DNA of 64,000 nt from Anaeromonas frigoriresistens (GTDB taxonomy: Bacteria > Bacillota > Clostridia > Tissierellales > SIT17). The notes beneath the pieces were generated by a model. That model did no database searches. It had not been told where the DNA came from and was given only the letters and a program-made list of their open reading frames with translations. The position numbers and the translations under genes are program-made. Location: contig NZ_WSFT01000036.1 of NCBI RefSeq assembly GCF_016820655.1, positions 173,300 to 237,299 of the forward strand, read 5' to 3'. This document shows positions 53,547 through 62,824 of this stretch, piece by piece (the stretch's first letter is position 1; each line of letters opens with the position of its first letter).

Positions 53547-55049
53547 ATGTATACAATAAAATACACAGTGAAACCAGGAGATAGTATATATACAATAGCT
53601 AGGAGGTTTGGAATATCAACTAGAGAGCTTCTTAGAGCTAATAATTTGAGTAGTCCTGATATATTTCCAGGACAGATTTTAGAAATACCTATCACATACT
53701 ATACAGTAAAATCTGGAGACAGTTTATACTCTATATCTCAGAGACTTAATGTACCTATAGAAAGTCTTATAGAATTAAACAATTTGGAGAGCACAAATCT
53801 CTCAATAGGTCAGAGATTAGAAATACCATTTTATACAGAAGTAATAGTGAAAGCTGATGTAGCTAATATAAGATTAGGACCTGGAACAAACTTTGATATA
53901 ATTGCTCAAATGGTAGAAGGTGCACCTCTGCCAGTAATAGACATAAACGACCAGTGGACAAATATTGAATTATATGATGGTAGAGAAGGATGGATATCTA
54001 ACGACTTAGTTAATAGAAATGTATATGGAAGAGAGAAACCTATAATTGCTCTATTAGGATATTATACTTTAGAAGAAGGACCTACCCTTCCTAGCTCTTA
54101 TGATTCTTTTGTAGCTCACAAAGAAGATTTAACAAATGTTCCCATGTTTCTTTTCCAAATAAGCGAAGATGATCCTACTACAATAGTAAAATTTGGTGAA
54201 TTTACAAATCAATATGTGAAGGATGTAATAGAGATAGGTCATAGAAGTAATGTTAAAATGTTAGCATTAATTCATAATCTTCTATATCCAGGGGGAGTAG
54301 AGAAAGCTAAAGAAATAACTAGCAATATGTTAGCTACCGAAGAAACTAGAGGTACTTTCATTGAAAATACAATAGAACTTATAGAAGGTTATGGATTTGA
54401 CGGTGTAAATATAGATATAGAAGATGTAGCTATTGAGGATAGTGAAAAACTATCACAGTTCTTTATAGAATTAGGAGAAGCTTTATCTGAGAGGGGCTAC
54501 TATTTAGCAGCTTCTGTCCCATCTAGAGTTAGTGATGAACCTTTTAATCCATTTTCAGATCCTTTTGATTACGGAGTGATAGGTAAAGCTGTAGATGAAT
54601 TTGATGTAATGTTATATAATGAGCATGGTTGGCCAGGAAGTGGGCCAGGACCAGTTGTTTCTATTGGATGGATGGATAGGGTGCTAAAATATACTATAAC
54701 TAAAATGCCTAAAGAGAAGATTATGGCAGCAGTATCTGTCTTTGGGTTTGATTTTAATCTGACTACCGAAAAAAATGCTTATGTAACTTATGATAGGGCA
54801 ATGCAACTAGCAGAAAGATATGATAAGGAAGTAATATTTGATGAAGAAACTCAAACACCATATTTTGCTTATACAGACGAAGACGGTAATGAACATGAAG
54901 TGTGGTTTGAAAATGCCCAAAGTATAAAGGCTAAAATAGATCTTGCAAGTGAGTTAGGCATTAAAGGGATAGCCCTATGGAGATTAGGCATGGAAGATGA
55001 ATCCATGTGGAATATGATAATAGAAGATGTAGTAATCAAGAGATTTTAG
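53547..55049 (+). CDS. LysM-SH3-GH18 spore cortex-lytic enzyme, SleL/YaaH-like
   Basis: Protein of 500 residues without a signal peptide. Two LysM repeats (about 5-48 and 52-96, YTVKPGDSIYTIARRFGI and YTVKSGDSLYSISQRLNV) are followed by an SH3-like segment (ADVANIRLGPGTNFDIIAQM) and a GH18 barrel with the catalytic signature FDGVNIDIEDV. This is the architecture of SleL/YaaH N-acetylglucosaminidases that act on spore cortex fragments during germination. ATG 53547 has AAAGGA 12 bases upstream; TTG 53526 is an alternative. It points to a spore-forming host. Confidence 0.85.
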   Translation: MYTIKYTVKPGDSIYTIARRFGISTRELLRANNLSSPDIFPGQILEIPITYYTVKSGDSLYSISQRLNVPIESLIELNNLESTNLSIGQRLEIPFYTEVIVKADVANIRLGPGTNFDIIAQMVEGAPLPVIDINDQWTNIELYDGREGWISNDLVNRNVYGREKPIIALLGYYTLEEGPTLPSSYDSFVAHKEDLTNVPMFLFQISEDDPTTIVKFGEFTNQYVKDVIEIGHRSNVKMLALIHNLLYPGGVEKAKEITSNMLATEETRGTFIENTIELIEGYGFDGVNIDIEDVAIEDSEKLSQFFIELGEALSERGYYLAASVPSRVSDEPFNPFSDPFDYGVIGKAVDEFDVMLYNEHGWPGSGPGPVVSIGWMDRVLKYTITKMPKEKIMAAVSVFGFDFNLTTEKNAYVTYDRAMQLAERYDKEVIFDEETQTPYFAYTDEDGNEHEVWFENAQSIKAKIDLASELGIKGIALWRLGMEDESMWNMIIEDVVIKRF

Positions 55050-55078
55050 AGGGGATGTATATCCCCTTTATTTTTTTG
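55050..55078 (+). terminator. Intrinsic terminator of the SleL-like gene
   Basis: GGGGAT/ATCCCC (55051-55056 with 55061-55066), loop GTAT, then a T-rich tail. Confidence 0.7.
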
Positions 55079-55136
55079 GAAACTTACTTATAGTATATGT
55101 TAAAATATACACATGAGATTATTTGGGAGGTAAATT

Positions 55137-55853
55137 ATGCTTAAAGTGAAAGGGTTACTTAAGGATTATAAGAATGTAAGAGCAGTAAATGATATTTCTT
55201 TTGATTTAGAAGAAGGTGATATAGTAGGGTTATTAGGACCAAATGGAGCAGGGAAAAGTACTACAATAAAGACTATAGCAGGACTTTTAAGGGCTACATA
55301 TGGAGATGTTACAATAAATGGACATAAAAACACTTCGGTTGATGCAAAGTCTAATTTTTCCTATATTCCAGAAATGCCAGAACTTTACGAAATGCTAACA
55401 GTATGGGAACACATAAAATTCATTGCTTATGCTTATAAGGTAAGTAATTGGGAAGAAAAAGCAGAAAAATTATTAAGACGGTATGATATGTGGGATAGAA
55501 AAGATAAATTGTCTAAAGAACTCTCTAAGGGTATGAAACAGAAGGTATCAATTTGTTGTGGACTACTACCGGATCCAGGACTATATTTATTTGATGAGCC
55601 AATGATTGGATTAGACCCTAAAGCAATAAGAGAAACAAAAATTATATTTAAAGAATTAAGTGAGAGGGGGAAAACAATATTTGTTAGTACCCATCTACTA
55701 GATAGTATAGAAAATCTATGTAAAAGAGTTTTAGTTATGAAATCAGGGACTATTATTGCAGATGAATCAGTAGATAATTTAAAGAAAAAACTAGGAAATA
55801 ATACTGATGTATCTTTAGAGGATGTATTCTTAGAGGTGACTAAGGATGAGTAG
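55137..55853 (+). CDS. ABC exporter ATP-binding protein
   Basis: ATPase of 238 residues. Walker A (GPNGAGKST), Q-loop region YIPEMPELYEMLTVWEH, signature LSKGMKQKVSICCGL, Walker B (LYLFDEPMIGLDP) and STHLLD. It belongs to the export-type ABC-2 ATPases, not an importer. GGGAGG precedes ATG. It overlaps the permease gene by 8 bases. Confidence 0.88.
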   Translation: MLKVKGLLKDYKNVRAVNDISFDLEEGDIVGLLGPNGAGKSTTIKTIAGLLRATYGDVTINGHKNTSVDAKSNFSYIPEMPELYEMLTVWEHIKFIAYAYKVSNWEEKAEKLLRRYDMWDRKDKLSKELSKGMKQKVSICCGLLPDPGLYLFDEPMIGLDPKAIRETKIIFKELSERGKTIFVSTHLLDSIENLCKRVLVMKSGTIIADESVDNLKKKLGNNTDVSLEDVFLEVTKDE

Positions 55854-57447
55854 TATGAAACTATTATTAAAAAGGGATCTGTGGGCTATAAAAAATCATA
55901 TAGTAGAAATAAAAAGAAATCCAAAAAGATTAATTATTTATCTTCTTTATATATTATGGATAGGTTCATTAGTTTTTAATTCAATTATAGCCAATGATAA
56001 TGCTGGAGGATTTGATATTCCGAGACAAAATGCTATAGAGTATATTTCTGCTGGGTATTTTGTATTGATATCTATATTATTCATATATAACTTGATTAAA
56101 GGATTACATGAGTCTAGTACGTTTTTTAATGTGGGGGATATAAACTTTCTGTTTCCTGCTCCAGTCTCCTCAAAGAAAATATTGTTATACAATATTATAA
56201 GAAAGACTTTATTAAATTTAATATTAGTTGGGTTTATAGTAATAGGTGTATTACCTCTTATTATTCAAATGGTAGAAATAGAAATTGAGTATTTACCTTA
56301 TTTATATATGAGTTTAGTAGGATTTGCATTAACCTTAGAACCTCTTAAATTTGCACTGTTTGCCCTATCTACTAGATATAATAAAAAGACACTAATAAAT
56401 AATATAGTTTATTTATTATTATCAATTTTTATAGGGTTCATTTTAATAGGTACTTTTAGAGAAGGAAATTTATTATCAAATATTCTAGATACATTAAATG
56501 ATAGTAGACTAGATTATATACCTATTCTAGGATGGAGTAGACAAGCATTTTTGATTCCTATTGTAGGCTATTCTTTTACTAGGATGTTATATACCATACT
56601 TATTTATTTAGCTGTAATTATCTTAATATTCTTAGCCTATATATTAGGAGATGATTATTATGAAGATGTAGCTGATATCACCAGGGAAAGAGAAGCTAAA
56701 AAGAGAAGGAAAAAAGGATTAGATAAAGGTAATAATAAAATAAAATTCTTCAACAAAAAAGGAAATATAAATGTAAAGGGAAGAAAAAATGGAGTATGGT
56801 CATTGTTATGGAAAAGTAAGGTAGAATATAAAAGATCAGATATCCATGAATACTTAAGTATTACCTCCTTAGCATTTTTAGCATTAGGTATAGGTATTGG
56901 ACTTTATACCCAATTTAGAAGTGGTGGATTTCTAATCCCAACATTAACTGGTGGATTAGCATATTTTATGTTCCTTATGTCAGCTAGAAGAGCTCGAGAT
57001 AGTGAGTTATCTAAACCTTATATATATTTAATACCTGGTAGTTTTATATCAAAGATTTTAGCAATAAGTTCCTTAGACTTTATAAGAATGATGATAAATG
57101 GAGCATTATTATATGTACCATTAATATTAATTACAGATTTACCTTTTATGAACGGATTTATATATTGGTTATTTTTAATAAGTTTTTATGGTTTAAATTT
57201 AGCTTCAAATTTCTTAATAAGAGTATTATTTCCTGATAGTCTAGATAAAAAAGCATTATTCCCACTTTTTTTAATGTTACAAACTATTGTATTACTAATA
57301 CCAGGGTTTATAATAGGGGGAATATTAGCAGCGATTTTTGGAGGTGTTTTATACATGTATCTAGGTTTCTTTATATCTAATGCAATATTAATAAGTGTAT
57401 TTATATTCTTATCAAATAGGGTATTTGAGAAATTAGAATGGAGATAG
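55846..57447 (+). CDS. ABC exporter permease, large ABC-2-like
   Basis: Membrane protein of 533 residues with about twelve hydrophobic segments and a central Lys/Arg-rich cytoplasmic loop (REREAKKRRKKGLDKGNNKIK). FNVGDINFLFPAPVSSKKILLYNIIRK is the putative-ABC-exporter signature seen in Firmicutes. Start ATG 55846 follows GAGGTGA by 6 bases, inside the ATPase gene. Substrate unknown. Confidence 0.78.
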   Translation: MSSMKLLLKRDLWAIKNHIVEIKRNPKRLIIYLLYILWIGSLVFNSIIANDNAGGFDIPRQNAIEYISAGYFVLISILFIYNLIKGLHESSTFFNVGDINFLFPAPVSSKKILLYNIIRKTLLNLILVGFIVIGVLPLIIQMVEIEIEYLPYLYMSLVGFALTLEPLKFALFALSTRYNKKTLINNIVYLLLSIFIGFILIGTFREGNLLSNILDTLNDSRLDYIPILGWSRQAFLIPIVGYSFTRMLYTILIYLAVIILIFLAYILGDDYYEDVADITREREAKKRRKKGLDKGNNKIKFFNKKGNINVKGRKNGVWSLLWKSKVEYKRSDIHEYLSITSLAFLALGIGIGLYTQFRSGGFLIPTLTGGLAYFMFLMSARRARDSELSKPYIYLIPGSFISKILAISSLDFIRMMINGALLYVPLILITDLPFMNGFIYWLFLISFYGLNLASNFLIRVLFPDSLDKKALFPLFLMLQTIVLLIPGFIIGGILAAIFGGVLYMYLGFFISNAILISVFIFLSNRVFEKLEWR

Positions 57448-57521
57448 ATTGTAGCTAATAGAGTCAGTTTACTGAGATTGGGTATATTAGAATCATAAGA
57501 TTTTAATAAGGAGTTGGAAAT

Positions 57522-60191
57522 ATGAACAAATCTCAATTTGACGGCTTAACCTCTCAACAAGTTGAAAAATCAAGAGAAGATAACGGAGATAATAAAATAG
57601 AAAAGGGGGAAACGGAATCCTTTTGGGATAAACTGACAGATAATTTAAAGGATCCTATTATTAAAATATTAATTGTAGCCTTAATAATAGAAGTAGGCTT
57701 TTTCTTTTGGGGAAAGGTAGAATGGTATGAACCTTTAGGTATAACTATAGCTGTAGTTATTGCTATATTTGTTAGTACCTATTCAGAATATAGCAATGAA
57801 CAATCTTTTCAAAAATTGCAAGAGCAAGCTTCCCAGATAACCTGTAAAGTATTTAGGGATGGTTCTTTAGAAAAAGTTTCTATAGAAGATATAGTAAAGA
57901 GAGATAAAATACTTTTACAATCCGGGGATAAAATTCCCGTTGATGGTATAGTTTTAGAAGGGGATCTTAGTGTGGATCAATCAGTTTTGAATGGTGAAAG
58001 TGAAGAAGCTGATAAAAAAGAAGCTCCTGGAGACTATGAGTTTGATAAGGAAGAATCTGATTTTTTAGATGAGTATAAAGTCTTTAGGGGGACAGTAGTT
58101 GTAGAAGGAGAAGCAGTAATAGAGGCAGAAACGGTGGGCAAAAATACATTTTTTGGACAATTAGCTGAAGAACTAGAGTCAGAAGATAGAGATTCCCCGT
58201 TGAAAGTTAAATTAGGAAATTTAGCAGACAAAATTAGTAAGTTTGGATATGCCGGTGGTATTCTTATAGCCCTTTCTTTTATGTTTAAAAAAATTGTGTT
58301 AGATAATATTGCTGAAGGATTATCTTTAGCTTCATATTTTAGCGATATGTCCACTGTAATAAATGATGTGGTCACTGCCGGTATACTAGCTATAATAATA
58401 ATAGTAGTAGTAGTACCTGAAGGTTTACCTATGATGATAGCCTTTGTACTCTCTATGAATATGAAAAAATTATTAAAGGATAATATATTAGTTAGGAAAT
58501 TAGTAGGTATAGAGACTTCCGGGTCATTAAATATTTTATTTAGCGATAAGACAGGAACAATAACAAAAGGAGAGTTAGAAGTAATAAGCTTTATTACTGG
58601 CAATATAGATAATTATGAAAATTTTGAAGAAGTGCCAGATGAATTAAGGAAATTATTAGATGTCTCTATTAAAGAGAATACTGAAGCTGTATATGAGGAA
58701 AATGATGAAGGAGAAATGGATGCTATAGGAGGGGACTTTACAGAACAAGCTTTATTACATTTTACAGGTGATTCATCCCAAAATTATGATATAGATACTG
58801 TAGATAAGATCCCTTTTAATAGTGAGAATAAATATTCAGCTGCAGAAGTACAGGGAGATTATAATACTACTTTAGTCAAAGGAGCCCCAGAAGTATTATT
58901 AGAAGGTTGTGATCAATATTATGATAAAGATGGCAATAAAAAAGAGTTGAATAAGGAAGATAGGGATAAAATACAAGATAAAGTAAATGAAATGGCAGAT
59001 AATGCAATCAGGGTAATAGCCATTGCTACCTCAGAAAAGTCAGTGGATAATGATGTAACTAATGATTTAACTTTAGTAGGCATTGTAGGAATAAGAGATG
59101 ATGTAAGAAAAGAATCTATTAAATCTATTGAGCAAGCTCAAAAAGCAGGTATTCAAGTAGTCATGATCACTGGAGATAAAAAAGAAACTGCTTTAGCAAT
59201 AGCTAAAGAATCAGGTATTATCCAATCTGATGACGATGTGGTTTTAACTTCTAAGGAACTAGATGAAATAAGCGACCAGGAATTAAAAGAAAAATTACCT
59301 AATATAAAAGTTATAGCTAGAGCATTACCAACGGATAAAAGTAGGCTAATAAAAACATCTCAAAGTTTAAATAAAGTGGTAGGAATGACAGGGGATGGAG
59401 TAAATGATTCTCCTGCTTTGAAAAAAGCAGATATTGGATTTGCTATGGGTTCAGGAACAGAAGTAGCAAAGGAAGCGGGGGATATAGTTATATTAGATGA
59501 TAATTTCAACTCAATAACAAAGACTATTCTATATGGTCGTACTATATTTAAATCTATTAGAAAGTTTATTGTATATCAGCTAACAGTGAATATTGCAGCT
59601 GTACTAATAGCCTTTGTAGGACCTTTTATAGGAATAGAATTTCCTTTAACCATGACTCAAATGCTCTGGGTTAATTTAGTAATGGATACCTTTGCTGCAT
59701 TAGCCTTTGGGGGAGAACCTCCATTAGATAAATACATGGATGAAATGCCTAAGACTAGAGATGAATCTATAATAAATAAATATATGTGGAGCTCTATAAT
59801 TACCAATGCTATAGTAATAGGTGGATTAAGTATATTTTTCTTAATTAGTGATATGATTAAAGGATTATTTAGACAAGGCCCTAATGGAAATGAAGATATA
59901 TATTATCTTACTGGATTCTTTGGGTTCTTTATCTTTATAAATTTATTAAATATGTTTAATGCAAGAACTAAAGATATTAATATATTTAATAATATATTGG
60001 AGAATGATAAATTCTTAAAGATAGTAGGGTTGATTTTTATTGTTCAAATAGTAATGACTTATATTGGAGGAGCGGTATTAAGAACTGAAGGTTTAATTAT
60101 TAAAGAATGGCTAGTGATAATACCGATGGCTATGATTATAATACCTATTGATATTATTAGAAAACTTATCGTTAATAAATTAATAGAATAA
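57522..60191 (+). CDS. Calcium-type cation P-ATPase
   Basis: P2-type ATPase of 889 residues. N-terminal cation domain, actuator with LNGESEEADK, VVPEGLPMMIAFVLSM in M4, phosphorylation site FSDKTGTITKGE, nucleotide-binding NSENKYSAAEV and VKGAPEVLLEGC, and hinge MTGDGVNDSPALKKADIGFAMG. The M6 segment LWVNLVMDTFAALAFGGEPP matches Ca2+-pumps of the PMCA/SERCA group. AAGGAG precedes ATG. It probably exports Ca2+. The inositol-phosphatase-family gene follows 14 bases downstream, so the two share a transcript. Confidence 0.9.
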   Translation: MNKSQFDGLTSQQVEKSREDNGDNKIEKGETESFWDKLTDNLKDPIIKILIVALIIEVGFFFWGKVEWYEPLGITIAVVIAIFVSTYSEYSNEQSFQKLQEQASQITCKVFRDGSLEKVSIEDIVKRDKILLQSGDKIPVDGIVLEGDLSVDQSVLNGESEEADKKEAPGDYEFDKEESDFLDEYKVFRGTVVVEGEAVIEAETVGKNTFFGQLAEELESEDRDSPLKVKLGNLADKISKFGYAGGILIALSFMFKKIVLDNIAEGLSLASYFSDMSTVINDVVTAGILAIIIIVVVVPEGLPMMIAFVLSMNMKKLLKDNILVRKLVGIETSGSLNILFSDKTGTITKGELEVISFITGNIDNYENFEEVPDELRKLLDVSIKENTEAVYEENDEGEMDAIGGDFTEQALLHFTGDSSQNYDIDTVDKIPFNSENKYSAAEVQGDYNTTLVKGAPEVLLEGCDQYYDKDGNKKELNKEDRDKIQDKVNEMADNAIRVIAIATSEKSVDNDVTNDLTLVGIVGIRDDVRKESIKSIEQAQKAGIQVVMITGDKKETALAIAKESGIIQSDDDVVLTSKELDEISDQELKEKLPNIKVIARALPTDKSRLIKTSQSLNKVVGMTGDGVNDSPALKKADIGFAMGSGTEVAKEAGDIVILDDNFNSITKTILYGRTIFKSIRKFIVYQLTVNIAAVLIAFVGPFIGIEFPLTMTQMLWVNLVMDTFAALAFGGEPPLDKYMDEMPKTRDESIINKYMWSSIITNAIVIGGLSIFFLISDMIKGLFRQGPNGNEDIYYLTGFFGFFIFINLLNMFNARTKDINIFNNILENDKFLKIVGLIFIVQIVMTYIGGAVLRTEGLIIKEWLVIIPMAMIIIPIDIIRKLIVNKLIE

Positions 60192-60205
60192 ACGGAGGGA
60201 TTTCT

Positions 60206-60991
60206 ATGATTGATTTAAATAAAGCTATAGAAGAAGTAAAGAGATGGGCTTTAGAAGCTGGAAAAATACAAAGAGATAATTATGAAAAAGAAGACTTAAA
60301 AATAAGCACTAAATCTAGTGATGTTGACTTAGTTACAGAGATAGATGAGCTATCAGAAAAGCTTATACTTTCAGCAATAAAGGAAAATTATCCTGACCAT
60401 GGAATATTATCAGAAGAGTCGGAGTATCATGAAACTAATTCTGACTATTTATGGATTATAGACCCATTAGATGGTACTTCAAACTATGCTCAAGGATTAC
60501 CTATCTTTGCAGTTTCAATAGCCTTAGAATTTAGGGGGGAGGTAGTGTTAGGTGTAGTATATGAACCAATACTCAATGAGATGTTTAGTACTATTAAGGG
60601 TAAAGGGGCTTATCTTAATAATAAAAAAATAAAGATAGGATCAAAAAATAAACTGAGACAATCATTATTAGCTACTGGTTTCCCCTATGATAGAGATACT
60701 AACCCTGATAATAATCTTAATTATTTCAATAAAATAATTCCAAAAGTAAGAGGAATACGAAGAATGGGAGCAGCAGCTTATGATTTAGCAAATGTAGCCT
60801 GTGGAAGAGTAGATGGATATTGGGAGTTAAATTTGAAACCTTGGGATGTAGCTGCAGGAGCACTAATGATAAAAGAATCTGGAGGAGAAGTAGCGGAAAT
60901 CTCAAATAAGAGGGATGTATCAATAGTTGCAGGAAATAAAGAAATATGTGACTTGATAATGAAGGAAATAAAAGAAGTAGATAGAGGGTAG
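60206..60991 (+). CDS. Inositol-monophosphatase-family protein
   Basis: Mg-dependent phosphatase of 261 residues. LVTEIDELSEKLI, ILSEESEYHE, DPLDGTSNYAQGLPIFAVSIAL (metal and Li+-sensitive site) and NLKPWDVAAGALMIKESGGEV are the complete SuhB/IMPase set. The substrate could be inositol-P, fructose-1,6-P2 or PAP; sequence alone does not say. CGGAGGG precedes ATG. It ends at the shared terminator 61022. Confidence 0.88.
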   Translation: MIDLNKAIEEVKRWALEAGKIQRDNYEKEDLKISTKSSDVDLVTEIDELSEKLILSAIKENYPDHGILSEESEYHETNSDYLWIIDPLDGTSNYAQGLPIFAVSIALEFRGEVVLGVVYEPILNEMFSTIKGKGAYLNNKKIKIGSKNKLRQSLLATGFPYDRDTNPDNNLNYFNKIIPKVRGIRRMGAAAYDLANVACGRVDGYWELNLKPWDVAAGALMIKESGGEVAEISNKRDVSIVAGNKEICDLIMKEIKEVDRG

Positions 60992-61021
60992 TTAATTGTT
61001 ATTCAAAAGAATATATATAAT

Positions 61022-61052
61022 AAAAAAGAGCCTAGTAGGCTCTTTTTTATTA
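61022..61052. terminator. Bidirectional terminator
   Basis: AAAAAAGAGCCT (61022-61033) pairs with AGGCTCTTTTTT (61037-61048), loop AGT. Used by the phosphatase gene and by the small gene on the minus strand. Confidence 0.85.
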
Positions 61053-61244
61053 TACTCCTCTATTTCTTGATGTAATCATAGCTATAAGATTTGTTATAAG
61101 TCCTATCAAACCAAAAAGCACATAGTATCCTGCCATAGATATATTTAATCCGAATAATTCATGTATCCCATCAACTATTACTCCTGCAAAGCCTAATAAC
61201 CAAAGGAGCCAAGCTAATAAAAGCCCACCAAGTATTCCAAACAT
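61050..61244 (-). CDS. Small membrane protein, 64 residues, unknown
   Basis: Two hydrophobic helices (MFGILGGLLLAWLLWLLGFA and MAGYYVLFGLIGLITNLIAM) with a short Asp/Glu/His link. No family recognised. It is accepted because AAGGAGG lies 8 bases before ATG 61244, it ends at a shared terminator, and it does not overlap another gene. Confidence 0.65.
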   Translation of the reverse strand: MFGILGGLLLAWLLWLLGFAGVIVDGIHELFGLNISMAGYYVLFGLIGLITNLIAMITSRNRGV

Positions 61245-61376
61245 ATTAATTCCTCCTTATATCATGTACTTCATTAATACCCTACTATTAACAATAAAAA
61301 TCAGTTAAGAAATTGTTTTCTATAAAATGTTTTGGGAATATATGTAATGTAGATAAAAAACAAAGGAGGAGAATTG

Positions 61377-62243
61377 ATGAGTAGATTTGATTATCCAAAC
61401 AACGTACCAGCACAGCACCAAGATAAGCAACCGGGAGTAAATAAAGAAATGAACCCTAATCCGATATATGAAGATGAGGATTATATAGGTACAAATAAAC
61501 TAAAGGATAAAGTAGCTATTATTACTGGAGGAGATAGTGGTATAGGTCAAGCTGTATCTATTGCTTATGCAAAAGAAGGAGCAGATTTAGCTATAATCTA
61601 TCTAGAAGAAGATGAAGATGCAAAAAAAGTTAAAGAAAGAGTAGAAGAATTAGGACAAAAATGTTTACTAATTTCAGGAGACATAGGAGAAGAAGAATTC
61701 TGTAAGAGTACTGTAGATAAAGTTATAGAGGAATATAAAAAAATCGATATATTAGTTAACAATGCAGGAGAACAGCATCCAAAAGAGAGCATATTAGATA
61801 TTAGTACAGAACAATTAGAGCGTACTTTTAAAACTAATATATTTGGTATGTTTCATATGGTAAAAGCAGTGCTTCCTCATTTAAAGGAAGGTAGTTCAAT
61901 AATTAATACTTCATCTATAACTGCCTATGAAGGAAATCCTTTACTATTAGATTATTCATCTACTAAAGGAGCGGTAACTACCTTTACTAGATCCTTATCC
62001 CAATCCTTAATAAAGAAAAAAATAAGAGTAAATGGAGTAGCACCAGGACCTATATGGACTCCATTGATTCCATCTACTTTTGATAAGGAGCATGTAGAAG
62101 GTTTTGGGGATGGAACTCCTATGGGAAGACCTGGACAACCTATAGACTTAGCTCCCTCTTATGTATTCTTAGCATCAGAAGATTCATCATATATAGCAGG
62201 CCAAATGATACACGTAAACGGTGGAACAATAGTTAATGGATAA
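61377..62243 (+). CDS. SDR-family oxidoreductase (YghA/YhdF-like)
   Basis: NAD(P)-dependent short-chain dehydrogenase of 288 residues. The N-terminal extension (FDYPNNVPAQHQDKQPG) precedes KVAIITGGDSGIGQAVSIAY; the catalytic Ser and YSSTKGA (Tyr-x3-Lys) follow, then NGVAPGPIWTPLIPSTFD. This long-tailed group is typical of stress-induced SDRs such as YghA. I start it at ATG 61377 because AAAGGAGG is spaced for it; TTG 61374 is the alternative. Substrate unknown. Confidence 0.86.
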   Translation: MSRFDYPNNVPAQHQDKQPGVNKEMNPNPIYEDEDYIGTNKLKDKVAIITGGDSGIGQAVSIAYAKEGADLAIIYLEEDEDAKKVKERVEELGQKCLLISGDIGEEEFCKSTVDKVIEEYKKIDILVNNAGEQHPKESILDISTEQLERTFKTNIFGMFHMVKAVLPHLKEGSSIINTSSITAYEGNPLLLDYSSTKGAVTTFTRSLSQSLIKKKIRVNGVAPGPIWTPLIPSTFDKEHVEGFGDGTPMGRPGQPIDLAPSYVFLASEDSSYIAGQMIHVNGGTIVNG

Positions 62244-62334
62244 TAAATAATTTTAAAATATTTAAATAAAATTGTTTTGAAAACTCCATTGGTGGTATAT
62301 ATAGATTAACAATTAAATATTACTTTTATTTAAC

Positions 62335-62440
62335 ATATAAAGGCAAACTTATCGAAAGATAAGGACGCAAAGTTACAAGTCTAAAGCTATTTTAGCTATG
62401 ACAGTTGGGCTGCTATGTATATTACATAGCAGCCTTTTTT
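62335..62440 (+). ncRNA. c-di-GMP-I (GEMM-I) riboswitch 1 with terminator
   Basis: GGCAAACTTAT (62342 on), the tetraloop CGAAAG, AAGGACGCAAAG (62361 on), TCTAAAG, and TATGACAGTTGGGCTGC are the complete GEMM-I aptamer. The first G of GGCAAAC, expected to contact the ligand, is present, which argues for c-di-GMP rather than cGAMP. The 3' end runs into a strong terminator (62408-62440; 12-bp stem, GGCTGCTATGTA, and six T). It is the first of three in the leader of the surface-protein gene. Confidence 0.92.
62408..62440 (+). terminator. Terminator of riboswitch 1
   Basis: GGCTGCTATGTA (62408-62419) pairs with TACATAGCAGCC (62423-62434), then TTTTTT. The 5' arm overlaps the closing arm of the aptamer. 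Confidence 0.88.
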
Positions 62441-62524
62441 ATTTATTAAATATTTTAAGGAGAGGTATATAATATTTTTTTAAACGTATACTGATAATAA
62501 ATTACAATTGAATATAATTATTAT

Positions 62525-62632
62525 AAAAAGGGCAAACTTACTGAAAGGTAGGGACGCAAAGCTCGAAGTCTAAAGTTATTTTAGCTATGACAGTTCGGCT
62601 GCTATGTATATACATAGCAGCCTTTATTATTT
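62525..62632 (+). ncRNA. c-di-GMP-I riboswitch 2 with terminator
   Basis: GGGCAAACTTACTGAAAGGTAGGGACGCAAAGCTC followed by GTCTAAAG, TATGACAGTTCGGCTGC. All conserved GEMM-I elements are present. The terminator 62597-62622 uses the same 12-base arm as riboswitch 1 but has a tighter loop and a poorer T tract (TTTATTATTT). This suggests recent duplication and perhaps weaker termination. Confidence 0.9.
62597..62632 (+). terminator. Terminator of riboswitch 2
   Basis: GGCTGCTATGTA (62597-62608) and TACATAGCAGCC (62611-62622), then TTTATTATTT. Confidence 0.8.
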
Positions 62633-62699
62633 ATCTATTAAATACTACATAAGAATATATCAGAAAATTAAGCAAAGGGGTGATAGGAGAAAATATAAT

Positions 62700-62780
62700 A
62701 ATGATTGGCAAACTTATTGAAAGATAAGGACGCAAAGCTCGGGAATCTAAAGAGAAATCTATGATAGTCCGGCCGCATAT
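62700..62780 (+). ncRNA. c-di-GMP-I riboswitch 3, no terminator
   Basis: TTGGCAAACTTATTGAAAGATAAGGACGCAAAGCTC, then ATCTAAAG, TATGATAGTCCGGCCGC. The core is complete (GGCAAAC, GAAA tetraloop, GACGCAAAGC), with TGATAG replacing the usual TGACAG. No terminator follows; the gene's AGAGGAG site is about 34 bases downstream. It may act on translation or on an mRNA end not visible here. Confidence 0.85.
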
Positions 62781-62824
62781 AAAACTCGTTGTAGATAATA
62801 TTTAAATTAAAGAGGAGTGTAAAT

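Noticed and set aside
58034..58603. 189-codon minus-strand frame
   Set aside because: Antisense to the most conserved part of the P-type ATPase; no ribosome site and no family resemblance.
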